A stretch of DNA of 64,000 nt from Warburgia ugandensis (taxonomy: Eukaryota > Streptophyta > Magnoliopsida > Canellales > Canellaceae): NCBI GenBank assembly GCA_035236585.1, contig CP141138.1, positions 26,795,437 through 26,859,436 of the forward strand, written 5' to 3'. Positions 30,105 to 41,562 of the stretch are shown piece by piece; position 1 is the first letter of the stretch; the number at the start of each line of letters is the position of its first letter. The translations under genes were made by a program, and so were the position numbers. Under the pieces are notes generated by a model. The model worked only from the letters and a program-made list of their open reading frames with translations. It was not told the DNA's origin and made no database searches.

Positions 30105-31160
30105 CAACTTCGATTACAGAACACCAAAACAAAAGAATCATTGAGATTTTGAGGAGAAACCTCTGCATAACTTACAATGAACTGAAAAAACAATCAGTCG
30201 GTGGCTAAGATGTGGCATCTTATGGATCGCCAAACATAAGTAGCGGTAAAAGCCATTCAATTGTTCAACTTCAAAAGAGGCCCTATAATTGAAGCAAATT
30301 CATCCAAATCTACAGCCAGAAAGTTTATTGTCCAGCAAAAAATTTATAAAAATAGATGAAGGGAACAAGAAAAAATCAGATAATTGTTCCAAATTGGTCT
30401 TCTTAGTTGAAACCAAAACAGTGCAATTTGTGGGTATATCAAGCACATTTTGGACAATTATTCCTTACAATAGTTGGACTTCAAAAAGGTAGAAAATTTT
30501 AAATCGGGAACAAGATAAAGATATGCCACCAGAAACTCCAGAAACCGATGAAACTGAAAACCAGGAAACAGTCCATGACTTACTTATAACAGGCAGGTCC
30601 ATTTCGAGTCCCACAAGCTCCAGAAGCTTAAAACCATCCATGTCTGGCATGTGCACATCGCTAATAACCAGGTCAAATTTGTCTCTGTTCTCCCTCAACA
30701 TTTCCAGTGCCTTGATCGCCTGATTCGTCGTTGTAACTGCAATACCAATTAAATCCAAGTCCAATCAGGCATCCAGAAACAATCCAACTGAGAAAACCAC
30801 AAAAAGTTACTGATATTTGATTTCCAATTTTTGGAGGACAAGTTGAAAAGGGCAAAGAAAAAATACGATTTCAAACCACTCAATTAACATACATGAACAT
30901 GAAACTCATGTTCAAGGCCAACAGGTTTTCGTTGGACACTAAGAGGACAACTAACGACCGGATTTGAGGACCAAATATACAAGCCCATCAACCAAAACCA
31001 GAAAAATGAAAAAGGGGAAATAGAGGGAAGAAAACAAACCATGATAATCACAGCGCCGGAGCAAGTTCTCCAACAACTTCAGGCAAGTTGGATCATCATC
31101 CACAGCAAGAACACGCATTCCGATCGGAAACCGATCTCTGGATGCATCTTCCACAGTCAT
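25890..31160 (-). CDS. ARR12-like: Type-B two-component response regulator (ARR10/ARR12 subgroup), six exons
   Basis: CDS join 31040-31160, 30584-30736, 29289-29702, 29075-29151, 27598-28968, 25890-25949 (minus strand), 731 codons with consistent phases. It is a nuclear transcription factor that receives phosphate from histidine-phosphotransfer proteins and switches on cytokinin-response genes. The receiver domain covers residues ~16-130, with acidic D21-D23, phospho-acceptor D67 ([11 protein letters not shown]) and K116 (LLKPVR). A basic RKRK (178-181, likely nuclear signal) and an acidic run (185-193) follow. The GARP/Myb-like DNA-binding domain is at ~205-264 ([12 protein letters not shown] ... 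[14 protein letters not shown]). The rest is a Gln/Asn/Ser/Gly/Leu-rich presumed activation region, ending in a 19-residue exon with PLGTCI. The start MTVEDAS matches the subgroup; an in-frame Met 34 codons upstream (31262) is less likely. No breaks. Exact orthology within the subgroup is not settled. Confidence 0.94.
25950..27597 (-). other. Last intron (intron 5) of the response regulator
   Basis: 1648 bases between donor GTAAGT after the codons for MIKR and acceptor GATATGCAG before the 60-base final exon. Open frames inside it (for example 26731-27030 on the minus strand) have no family resemblance and are intronic noise. An alternative transcript that reads into the intron would stop soon after MIKR and lose the terminal exon. 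Confidence 0.8.
29073..29074 (-). other. Probable non-canonical GC splice donor (intron 4)
   Basis: On the minus strand the exon ends CATCTTCAG and the intron begins GCAGGATAC, so the donor is GC rather than GT. The acceptor is TGATTGCAG before AAATATCGG. This joins SHLQ to KYRLYLKR in phase 0 exactly as in the conserved GARP domain, and no nearby GT preserves the frame and the domain. Confidence 0.75.
30072..30102. repeat. (GA)n microsatellite in intron 2 of the response regulator
   Basis: Short GA run inside the 881-base intron 2 (29703-30583). Confidence 0.93.
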
Positions 31161-31560
31161 TTTCGCCAATCTCCAAAACCCAGAAGGCCAAAAAGCCCCA
31201 CAAGTATTCTTCAGGGCTCTCAGCCACCGAAAAAATCCAAATTTTTTTTCCCCCAACAACAAACAACCTCTCTCTTAAGAACCCAGAAACAGTTCCAGGA
31301 CGAAAACGAAAACCCAGGAGCAGCTCCAGGAAAAGATGAAGCCCAGAAAAGAAAAACCGAAAGTGAGAGACTGAGGAAAGAACAAGAGCAAAACGGGAAG
31401 GTAACTACAGGAAAGATGAGAAAGGAATGTTGAGAAAGGAAGAGACTTTTCCTTTTGTTTTCAAAAATTTCCCATTTTCCTCCACTCTTATCAAATGTTG
31501 GAGAAGAAACTTACGAAATTTGGGAAAAGCTGGAATCTAGGGAGCTACAAGAGCTAAAAA
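31161..31560 (-). promoter_or_regulatory. 5' leader / proximal promoter region of the response regulator
   Basis: Directly upstream of the start codon, richer in G+C than its surroundings and purine/pyrimidine-skewed (long CT-rich stretches on the minus strand), typical of plant 5' leaders. No convincing TATA box was found. The in-frame upstream ATG at 31262 either starts an N-terminal extension or is in the leader. Confidence 0.45.
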
Positions 31561-33731
31561 GAGAAGAACCTTTTGTTTTTGACAGGTTTTAATTAATAAA
31601 AGGCAACTTATAATTAGCATTATTATGATTTGATTACCCCATTTTTAATTCCATAAATACATCACAAAACCAGAAACGGCTCTATTTTATCCAATTTTTT
31701 ATTGGATTACATTAGGTAAATGCAGGCTTTCTGAAAATGACAGCAATTACAGAGGAAGTTGTGAGCATGCCTTCTGCTTTAAGAAGAAAACAAAAATAAA
31801 CTAAGAGAAAAAGAGGTCTGAGCATGAACAAACGCTGCAATATTCAAAGCTACTTGATGAATGGATAAAAAAAGAGAATTTATCATGTTTTTTCTTATCG
31901 TTTCTTGTCTATTTCTCCCCGTACCTGTGGGTTCTTCTGTATGCTCTGAAACACCGGTTTTCAGGAAAATAATAATAATAATTAGAAGGAAAGTACTTTT
32001 ATCTACAAATTCGGGCTGCACAGCACTTCTCCAACCCTGATTTGCCAATTGAGTACATGTAGAAGTTGTCCTCTAGTTGATCTGAACCATTGATCATGTG
32101 GGACCAGCACAACCCAGATTCAGTTTCAGTCAGATGTAAGGGAAAATGCCAAAATGTCCCATTCCACGGGTAGCCAGTTTCAGGGTTTGCGTGGTCCTAC
32201 ATAGATCAGAGATTAACTGGGAGCTAGGAGGGACCAGCTATTCAAGCAGTAGAAAGGCATAAAAGAATCAGACATTTTTGGGGCAGGCTTTGAGTATGTT
32301 TTGGACTTTGGACAGTCCCTGTCAAGGATCATCAATCCAACCCTTTTGTTATGCACAAGGTATTGTGTAAATAGCCTTCGACTGTGAGTAAGCAATCATG
32401 CCAAGGTCCTAATCAGTATGGGTTCAACTGTAGTGATCATGTTGCTCCAATTTAATTTGGACAGCCATTGATCATTTGGGTCACCACAAACTGACGCTGT
32501 GATATTGGTCAGACTCCAGTCTTTACTCTCAGGGTTAGTGTAGACCTCATCCATTAGAATTAGGCTGAAAAACTCTATCAATGGCTTAATATCCAGTCAT
32601 GGTGGCAGATCAAATCAGTGGCAATCTTTTATTTTTTGAAAATTAAGCCGTATCTTTACAAGTTGCAATCTGATTGTAAATAACGTATCCCTATGTTATT
32701 GCTAACAATTTATGGCTTTCTTATAATAATTATTACACGTTCCTAGTGGTAGTATATGGGTATATATACTAAAACCTTGGAATAGCTTATCCCACATATA
32801 CCCATACTGTCTAGCATAGTTGGTAGCAGACAATTCAATATCTCTCTTAAAATGTGCTTGGTCTCCGGCTTGAGTCACTCCTTTCACAGGAGATTTAGAC
32901 TTAGGAGAATTTGTAATTGATTTTCTTTTAAATTCTTTGCCTGTAAAAATAATAATAAAGAAAAAGATTAAACTGCTTTAAAAATGATTCATAAAAGGCT
33001 TTGGAGCTGTCTTTTTTATAAACAATGACATGGTTTATAGTTTCTTTCAGAAAAATCTGTTGCTATAAAATGAAAGTTACATCAGATTTTTCTTGCATCA
33101 CTAGCGGTTAATAGACATTTTCAGTAGTGTGATTGCACGCAGTGATGAGACCTGATACCGTGACATGCAATATGGACCCATCACTTAAATCAATCAGATT
33201 GCATGTCAATGAGAGTGACATTATATGAACCACAAGTCTTTGCCAGTTTTGCTTTTCTCAGGAGGTAGGTGCACCAAATCTGCAGGCTAGGATTTTTAAG
33301 ATGGCAAGGAGGGCTCTCTCCTCTCCCTTCTTCCTCTGGGAGAGAGTTTAGGAAGTCCCTAGTTTATGTGGCACCTCTTTTCAGGACTTAACCAGAAAGT
33401 CCAACCTTTTACAATCAAGTCCTAAAGACTACATATGTTAACATAATTGTTAACTTACATTAAATACTAGATATCTCTTGGGAAAAAAAATGCTCTGTAG
33501 AGTAACCCTACTCCACCTAGTATGATGTGAAGAAGTTGAAAAGAAATTGATTTCAGCAAATTTCATAAAAAGAAAAAGAAAAGAAAAAGAAAATGGATAT
33601 TATTGTTACATTTGGCTGGGCATTTCTGAAATATTTTTCAAAGTTGTAATTAATCCATTTCACCCACTATTATTACCATTCTTCTGCTGCAATTTACTGT
33701 GACCTTCGGTTCTTTCATTGTATATTCCCAG
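31561..33731. other. Intergenic, nothing recognised
   Basis: No gene signal. Around 32090 and 32470 similar words (CCATTGATCAT followed by a GTGGG- or TTGGG-type string) recur, as in dispersed MITE ends, but no full element could be delimited. Around 33160-33210 a short inverted pair (GACATGCAAT / ATTGCATGTC) is present. Confidence 0.45.
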
Positions 33732-33835
33732 GAAGCTTCAAGGAACAATTAGAGAAGCTGAAAACAGAGAAAGGGTTGGCAGTATCAGATCAAAGAGCTG
33801 CTGTATCAACTTCCTCAGAAAAAATGATTGAATGA
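33732..33835 (+). pseudogene. Orphan terminal-exon-like fragment
   Basis: After a polypyrimidine stretch and the acceptor-like ATATTCCCAG, a frame of 34 codons reads SFKEQLEKLKTEKG ... VSTSSEKMIE and ends at TGA (33833). It is charged and coiled-coil-like, unlike the surrounding noise, and looks like the last exon of a gene (intron phase 1). No partner exon was found upstream within the window. It may be a relic or a captured gene fragment, or chance; the protein was not recognised. Confidence 0.3.
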
Positions 33836-34352
33836 ATGAGCCACAAACTGAAGTGCAAGGTGTGGACAGGCTGTGCTGAACTTTGATTCAACGACAAATA
33901 CTATTTATTTTATTAGACACAGTGTTGACTAAGTAGTTGGTTAAGGAAGCACCAAAATAATCTAATGTTACAACGTGTCCTAATGCAGCAATTACCGACA
34001 AGTTTCGGGTATTTTTATATTAAATACGTGGTTGGAAGTAACTCCGTAAGTTGCGATTAAGCCGGCGGCATCTTATAATTTAATGGTGCCTTTGTGTGTT
34101 AGCATCCAACGCCTTGATCATGGGTGCATGAGACCCAATTTTTTTTTTTTCCCATTTTTTATACCTTTGCAATACAGCTTTTATGTATAAGAATGAGATG
34201 ACCATACTTTAGTAACCTAAGCTTTTATTTAAGAAATTCTAGGATTAAGCTTGTGATACTTGATCCTTAAATTGCAGTTGCATCTCTTACTTGGGTATCA
34301 GTTTGTCACTGATACTTCATGCATAATATGTTAATGCAATTTAAACATGTTA
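33836..34352. other. Intergenic, nothing recognised
   Basis: No coding or repeat signal before the SINE nest. Confidence 0.5.
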
Positions 34353-34573
34353 TTATTAGTTGTCGTAATGTGAAGGGGAGCCTTGGCGCAACGGTAAAAG
34401 TTATCGGCATGTGACCTTGAGCTCACGTGTTCAAGACGTGGAAATATCCTCTAGTAAAAATATAAGGTAAGGTTGCGTACTATATGCCCTTTTGGTCCAC
34501 CCCTTCCCTGGACCCCGCATAGGCAGAAGCTTCGTGCACCGGGCTGCCCCCTTTATTAGTTGTCGTAATGTGA
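34353..34573 (+). mobile_element. Au SINE with perfect 21-bp target-site duplication, inserted in another Au SINE
   Basis: The body 34374-34552 begins GGGGAGCCTTGGCGCAACGG and ends GGGCTGCCCCC. Identical 21-bp repeats beginning TTATTAGTTGTCG lie at 34353-34373 and 34553-34573. The right copy of the duplication leads straight into the interior of an older Au SINE, so the target was that SINE. The A box region and 3' end are close to the family consensus, making this one of the youngest copies here. Confidence 0.94.
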
Positions 34574-34690
34574 CCTTAAGGTTAAGGGTTTAAGGCATAG
34601 AAACAACCTCTTGCAAAATGCAAGGTAAGGCTGCGTACTATTGATCATTGTGGTCTACCTCTTCCCTGGCTCTCACATACTCCCTAATAT
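34561..34690 (+). mobile_element. Older, interrupted Au SINE (3' part)
   Basis: Continues from TGTCGTAATGTGACCTTAAGG through ACAACCTCTTGCAAAATGC and GGTAAGGCTGCGTAC to TGTGGTCTACC, in Au order. Its 5' end is not recognisable left of the younger insertion, so it was 5'-truncated or worn before being hit. Confidence 0.85.
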
Positions 34691-35163
34691 AATCCCCGAA
34701 CAAAAGGGAAAGTGACTACTTAACCCTGTGACAAGGGTACTTCAAGGGAGATGCCGAGTGGTTTGTGACTAACTACCCTAGACATTTGTTGGCACTTCAT
34801 CATTTTGTTTGATTGATCTCTTTTTATCTCAAACCCCAAGTTCTGTACTTCGTAGGATCGCCAATGGGGAATCTCAAACCCTAACTTTGATGCCCTATAC
34901 ATGAGTTGGATAAAAGTTTAAAGATCCAACTCATATATAGTGGAATCCAATAAACCAGAATCACGTATACGCACTTAGGCTGACGTTTCACATCCGCCGA
35001 AGGTTGTCGTAAGAATAAAAAAGATGATCAGACAAAAACAAGTAAAAATTATTCGACAAAGTTAGGCAGTTTTGTGATTAATCACACTGCCTTATTCTTG
35101 TTTACTTTTGGAATCAAAGATAGTAATAATGTTTTGAGATAAAAATGTAAATGAAAACAATTA
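34691..35163. other. Intergenic, nothing recognised
   Basis: No supported coding frame. Confidence 0.5.
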
Positions 35164-35342
35164 AAGGGCAGCCCCGGTGCATAAAGCTCCTGCCTATGTG
35201 GGATTCGGGAAAAGGGTAGACTGCAAGGGCCTATAGTATACAGCCTTATCTTGTATTTTTACAAGAGACTGTTTCCATGGCTTGAACCCATGATCTCTAG
35301 ATCACATGATGAGAACTTTTACCATCGTGCCAAGGCTTCCAA
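35164..35342 (-). mobile_element. Au SINE
   Basis: Complement of the Au family: starts (on +) GGGCAGCCCCGGTGC, includes CAAGGGCCTATAGTATACAG and ends GTGCCAAGGCTTCC. Flanked by AAACAATT on both sides, a short remaining target duplication. Confidence 0.9.
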
Positions 35343-35698
35343 ACAATTGTGATAAACAAATCACTTTCCAATGGAAAGCAGTCCTTCAGTGAATTTATAG
35401 TTATGTAGTTCTTCTACCTAAATTTAGTGGCTCTATAACTATCCAATTCTTCTAACCTTAGTGACACGAGTACTTTAGAAATTAAGGCAGAGCTTATCAT
35501 CTCCATAGTTTGTGTGGGATATAATCATCAAAGGATTATTACTTTCAAAGAAAGATAACTGAAAAGGACACCATGACTACCAAAAGCAAGCAATGTGAGT
35601 ATCATGTTATCAAGCTTTTGTTACTTTTCTACTAGGTTCCACTTGAAGAGGAAGAAAGTGGTTTCCGCTGGTAATGGATTTCTTGGTAAAGTCCTTTT

Positions 35699-35745
35699 CT
35701 TCTTCTTCTTCTTCTTCTTCTTCTTCTTCTTCTTCTTCTTCTTCT
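35699..35745. repeat. (CTT)n microsatellite
   Basis: Trinucleotide run of about 15 units, with a T-run at its right end. Confidence 0.95.
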
Positions 35746-36640
35746 TTTTTGGGGGATAGGCAAGCTAGGTTTTTATGGAGAACCGATGACCCACGAATGC
35801 CTTGAGAGCCCGTGACCTAAGCAATGCGAGGCCGTTTCGACGCCAGTGCAGGAGAAGGCCTTAGCTTGAAAATTCATCTTCATTTAAAGTACTTTCCAAG
35901 ACTTTCTTAGTTTTCATGGAAATGATTTGCCTGAATGAGAATCTCATTTCTAGCTGGTTTAGTTAGAACCCAAGCTGTGAAATTATGAAAGGACCCATTC
36001 CATTAGTCATAGTCTCCATGTGTTTCCTGCTAACCAAGCAAGCAGGATCAACAGACAGCAAAGTTGACATATGGGTAGAATAATACAGCTGATTAAGCAC
36101 AAAGTGGACGTGCTACACACCAGCATTGGGTGACTAACCACGATGAATATCTGGTACGCCACTTCTCTGGAGCCCCATCAAAACAGCAGGTTCATAGCCA
36201 ATTCGTGAATGTGGACAACCCTGCACCGAATGTTCCGTGTATGTGCGCTGTGGCTGCTAATTTTTTATTGAAAAATATACTGTAAATTCAAAATAAATAA
36301 GTTGACAAAGTCGACATGGTTGAATAACAGCGTCTAAGAGTACAATCACATGCATAGAAAGGACAAGAGAGGGGGTGGGAAAATGAAAAGGCAGGGACGT
36401 GAAAGTAAATAAATTTCTTCATCGAATACAAACAGGTTTCTGGCTAATTATTTTTGGGGTTTAAAAGGGCGTCGTAATTATTACTTCATTTTCATTTTAG
36501 GGCACAAGCTGCCCCCAAGTCAAAGTCCAATAAATATTGCCTCAAGAGTAGAACTTAAAAGGGACAAAATCCTCTTGGTCATCTCGTAAATAAAGATGAT
36601 TCCGAGGGCATTTCTCTTCCTTTTTGACCCTTCTCCTGGC
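35746..36640. other. Intergenic, nothing recognised
   Basis: No gene or clear repeat. Confidence 0.5.
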
Positions 36641-36659
36641 TTCTACAAGTTAGACAGAC

Positions 36660-36960
36660 CTTTCTGTGGTTACTTTGCAGCTTCTGATTGGCTCAACTGT
36701 GGGCCCGGAGGAGATTCTTTGATGGAGAATTGGAGATAGAAGAAGACGTGTTGACACGTGGAAATAGATCGACGGTAAATCTGACACCGTTGGCAGAGAT
36801 CTGGGAAGTATATTCTTTGGTGCTTTCTTGGAGAACGGGGGGTCCACTTTTCAGCTTTGTCTGCGGCAAGGAGGCAAACGCGCGTGCGCGTGCTACCTTC
36901 TCATATGGCCGCATTAATGGGAGCGAGTGCGAGTAGCATTAAGGATGGCAAGGCAAATCT
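36660..36960. promoter_or_regulatory. GC-rich, G-box-bearing patch, promoter-like
   Basis: Richer in G+C than most of the window, with ATTGGCTC (CCAAT-type), GACACGTGGA (G-box/ABRE core CACGTG) and a CpG-dense stretch CGCGCGTGCGCGTGC near 36880. Overlapping frames of 65-82 codons on both strands show no known domain. It may be a promoter whose gene is absent or unrecognised; weak inference. Confidence 0.25.
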
Positions 36961-39117
36961 ACAAGTTTTTAGTCCGGGGCAAAAGTGTTCCTGGGGCCCA
37001 CTTTTAGGTGATCCAGATTGCAATCTTCTATCATCCCCCAAACCCTCCTTTCTTGGATAATATCTTTCAAATTGGTCGACATCTGATGAAAGGTTGGATG
37101 TATAGATATTTACCTTGGACTTATTCTGAACGTACGATCTGGTTTGTTGAATAGTTCTAGTTTTTTTTTTTTTTTTTTGTTCTGATCCAACGACCGAAAT
37201 TGTTCCTTAGCTGAATATTGTAACTATCAGACGGCTTGATTTGTGGGCCATGGTTTAGGTTGGGACATGAATATATTCTTGTCTGTTTCTTGCTTAAGAG
37301 CCACCTTTTGGCATCACATGTGACATTTTTTAGAGCTTGTCAATTTAAAGAAAGGCCTCCAAGCCCATCTTACATCATTGAATCACATGATATTAGCTTC
37401 TGCTAGACTTAATTTTATGGGTGGGATCCCTCTGGATTGTCCACAAAATCAATGGTCCAAATAAAATATGCATACCCTTATGTAGGTTGTTACTATAAGA
37501 ATTTGATCATTGGACTAATTCCTCTCTATTTTTCATTTTGATATTTTCTACCATGTAATAATGCAACACCTATCAAACACACAAAATAAAAAATAATAAT
37601 AATAACTATATTTTACTCTCTATAGTTATATCGAAATATTAAACTTTTTAGATAACAATAGAGCACTTTAATAATAGACGCGCAGGTCAAGAGAGAGAAG
37701 CTATTGAGAAGGGCGTGTAGGTCATATTTCAAAATTTCAATATAATTAAGTTTGAAATTCAGACTGTATCTTTATTAACTTTGCTAATTCATTAGGTTTT
37801 ACTAATCTTCAAATTTTGGGTGATTCTTATGTTGCTCTCAACGCTGTTTAGAAGTTAGAGCATCATCTAGTAATCAGATTCATGGGATGAGCAGGCCTTA
37901 GAGACAGCAGTCACTGGACAACTCCAAACCTTCTCTATTCTACATCATCCAGTAATTTTTAGCTTTTTTTGTGATTTTGGGCAATATTTTCCAAAGATCT
38001 AACCTATGCAACTAGTTTGGGCTCTCTTAGATTACCCCCACACCAAAAATTACTTCGATTAATCTTTTTAATGTAAGATTTTATATGCTTTGAACATAAA
38101 TAAACAATTGATGAGAATTATCAAGTGGGTGTAATTTTTCACAAATAGACTAAACATGGGTTTTGAATAAGATAAACAACTTGGATCTAGAAAAAGAAAC
38201 AAAAAGGCGAGAGTCTACGGAAAGAACATTTAGGCTTGAGTTTTAGTAAGTAATGTAAGGGAGGCCGGAGGCCGAAGAATATGAATAAGTTAGATCATCC
38301 AAGAATCATGCCTATGGGATGAAACCATTAGTTCAATGGTTTGGACCATTAATCTTTGGTCGTCATATGATCAAACCATGCACCAAAATTCAATTACATC
38401 TGGATATTATAACCTTCCAACTTTTGGCTTTACATAGATGATTAGGGAATAAAACAAAAACAATCAAGATTCAATAACTTACCCTCTATAAATGGTAGAA
38501 GGAGACACTTTATGGGACAATGCAAAAAAAGAGATTTTGCTGGTAGAACATCGTGGTCATGATTTCTGACGGCATCTAAAGACCCTACGCACACACATAT
38601 ATATAGTACAGTTTATAGTGGCTAATGCCCCAAAACTTTATGCTTTGGTGTGATTAGCTTAGTTAATGATCCTTGTCTATTGTCAACTGGTATGTGTATA
38701 TTATTTCAAACCGTCTCTCTCTCTCTCTCTCTCTCAATTAGATCGACTTCATGCTACTGGAATTTTACTATAAATTTTGCTATTGAAAATGTAAAGAGGA
38801 CAAAACCTACATGCATGATTCTTACTCAAATATTAAATGTGCAGCTAAAATGGATGATGAAGTGGAACTTGGGAATCTCTTTTATTCATGGCCATGTGTG
38901 GAGCAAGGATTTTGTGTTAGGAGGGAAACTTTTTGTTATTATATAAAGTCATAATTTCTCTTAATTAAAAGAAATAATAAAATTGAGATAGAAAATATTA
39001 GTAAATTTCATTTATTAAATATCTTATTTGCAATTGTCCTTATTTGGTCTTCATATTCTGTGAACTTTTTATCATGATTTTATTGTAAATTTCTTTTCAT
39101 TATATGTTATCAAACAA
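36961..39117. other. Intergenic, nothing recognised
   Basis: Contains a T-run near 37160 and a CT run at 38714-38735. No coding frame with homology. Confidence 0.5.
38714..38735. repeat. (CT)n microsatellite
   Basis: Short CT run. Confidence 0.92.
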
Positions 39118-39339
39118 TCATTCGTCCATTGATCTCCCTTTTTTTTCGTCCAATCTATGTTTTACCTTCTTCATTGCCCCTAATGCAAAGTTGCAAGTCA
39201 CAATGGCAATAGATAGAACTAATGCCACCATTACAAGTAAATAGACAAATGGATACAAGACGTCCCTCTTTATTTCCATCATCTTTTTAGCAAGGCCAAT
39301 TATTCCTTTTGCTTCTAAGAAATCACTACTAGAATGCAT
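39118..39339 (-). mobile_element. hAT transposase C-terminal remnant (ZMYM1-like type)
   Basis: A minus-strand frame of 73 codons includes YPFVYLLVMVALVL followed by FALGAMKKVKHRLDEKKG. This matches the order of the hAT dimerisation region found in plant TTF-type zinc-finger/ZMYM1-like transposases (YPLVYRLIELALILPVATASVE, then FSAM-x-KxxLR). Key differences: the conserved VATA(T/S)VER is worn to IAIVTCNFA. The upstream catalytic parts are not seen, so this is a dead C-terminal scrap. Confidence 0.6.
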
Positions 39340-39866
39340 ATTAAAAATATAAGTCTTAAGTTAATTATCAAGTGCCAAGATATCTACTCAAAAAAGTCAT
39401 GGGGATATAATTGATAAAATAAACCAATTTTTCTCCATCATAAGAAGAGAATGAATTGTTTGGGTTCGAGCATGCAAAACAAACGAGTGGCTCTATATTC
39501 ACCTTAGTAAACTGATTGTTGAGCTCTTGAAGTTGCACATCTAAAACTGTACAGAGTAATTAAGTATGGTAATAATTGAAGTTTGAGATCTCTTGAGGTC
39601 TTCATTAGGATCATCCTCACGTTGCAAATATATTTTCCAATTGGATATGTCAATATTGTTGTAAGGGACAAAATAAAGAAACATAAGTAAGGTGAGATTT
39701 CTTGAAGAATGTTACTATCATTGTTGTTGCACATGTGTAGAAGAACCCTTCCACTTTCTTTTCTTTTTTTCTCTTATACTTTTCTTTTCTTTGAATATTA
39801 TTTTCTTTATTATTATTATTATTATTATTATTTTATGTTTATGATACAAAGTTTTTTTTAAAACAA

Positions 39867-41214
39867 GATTGTAAAATCAAAGAAAATATCAAATGGAGGA
39901 AGAGCTCTATTGTACTAGTTTATAAGAATATAGGAGACATACAAAGTTGTACTAATTATCGGGAAATCAAACTTATAAGTCACACTATAAAACCTTTTGA
40001 AAGATTAATTAAGAAGAGGCTACAACATGAGACGAGTGTATCAGAGAACAAGTTTGGTTTCATGTTTGTGAGGTCTACCATGAAAGCTATTTTCCTACTT
40101 AAACAATTAATATAGAAATATAAGAAGCGGACGAAAGACTTCCACATGGTCTTTATTGACTTAAAAAAAACTTATGATAAAGTCTCTAAAAAGTTAATAT
40201 GGTAGGTGTTAGGCTAGAAAGGGATTTCATGGTGGTATATAGACATAATTAAATATATATATATGAAAGTGTAATAACAAATTCTAGGACTACTAGTAGA
40301 GAGACTAGTAATTTTCCTATTACTGTAGGATTATACTAAGGATCAGCCTCAAGCCTGTATCTTTTCATGTTAGTTATGGATGAGTTAACAAAATATCTAT
40401 ACAAGGAGATTTCATGGTGTATGTTATTTGCAAATGATATAGTTTTAATTGATGAAACAAAGAAAGACATAAACACTAAGCTAGACTTATGAAGAGAAGC
40501 ATTAGAATTTAAAGGATTTAAAATCAGCCAAACTAAGACAAAGTATGTGGAATATAATTTTAGTAATGAGTGGAGCATCAAAAAAGATTGATAACCAAGA
40601 ACTTCCCCTAAAAGACCACTTTCGGTACTTAATGACTGATGATTCATGAGAGTGAAGAGATTGACAGGGAGGTTGTTCACAGAATCCAAGTATGTTGAAA
40701 CAAATAGAGATGTGCCTCTGTGATTTTGTATGATCGACAAGTACCACTCGAATTGAAAGAAAAATTCTATTGGATGGCTATAAGGCCAACATGCTCTATG
40801 GATCATTGTGTTGAGCAATTAAGGAACATCATGTACATAAGATAAATGTAGCCGAAATGAAGATGTTGAGATAGATGAGTGGCAAGATAAGAAAGGATAG
40901 AATTGGGAATGAAATTATTAGAGAAAACTTAAGAGTAGCATCAACAGGTAACAAGATGAGGGAGATTAGACTTAAATGGTTTGAGCATGTCTAATGGAGA
41001 CAAAAAATAGTACCAGTTAAGAGTGAGGCGTTGTTAGTCGAAGGTTTTAAAAGGGTAAGGAGAAGGCCCAAATAACGTATATATAAGTGGTGAGAAAAAA
41101 TTTAAAAACTTTGGAACTAAATGAAGTCATGATACTTAATAGAGGGAAATGGAGGAACAAGATTCATGTGATCAACCCTTAATCGGGATAAGGACTTGAT
41201 GATGATGATGATAT
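39867..41214 (+). mobile_element. RTE-type LINE, 5'-truncated, reverse transcriptase half and 3' tail
   Basis: Plus-strand protein traces in RTE order: SSIVLVYKNIGDIQSCTNYR, SENKFGFMFVRSTMKAIFLL, KDFHMVFIDLKKTYDKV, GSASSLYLFMLVMDELT and WCMLFANDIVLIDET. The catalytic box is FAND in place of FADD, and several in-frame stops are present (for example after KQLI and LIW), so it is inactive. The 3' end has the RTE-like phrase ATCGGGATAAGGACTTGATG and a TGA/GAT simple repeat tail at about 41195-41212. The endonuclease half is missing, as expected for 5' truncation. Confidence 0.88.
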
Positions 41215-41218
41215 TTTA

Positions 41219-41562
41219 TAATGACATTAGTTTGTAATTGTCTCTCTTTTTCTTTCTTTTTTTATTGCTATTTGAGGCCTATTGGATTACCATTCGACAA
41301 GAAGAATCCTTCCTCTTTTGTTTCTTTTTCCTCATATGCTTCCTTTTCCTTCGATTTTTTCTTCTTTATGTTTTTTGTTTTGTTAAGATATAATGACATT
41401 AGTTTGTAATTGTCTTCTTCTTTTTCTTTTTCTTTTTTTCCTTTTTCCTTTTCAAGCTATTAGGATTTGTTGGATTAGCTTAAACTGATAGGAAGTTAGC
41501 TACTAATATTTATATGTCTAACATACCTGCTAATGTTAACGACCCTTTTTAGACTCTTGCAC
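41219..41562. repeat. 172-bp diverged tandem duplication at the LINE 3' end
   Basis: TAATGACATTAGTTTGTAAT starts at 41219 and again at 41391. Each is followed by a T/C-rich stretch and then GCTATT ... GGATTA. The units have drifted in the T/C-rich part. Confidence 0.75.

Noticed and set aside
31161-31262. N-terminal extension of the response regulator from the Met at 31262
   Set aside because: The family starts at MTVE; the extension residues look like a translated leader.
40336-40818. 160-codon minus-strand frame
   Set aside because: Antisense of the RTE LINE reverse-transcriptase region.
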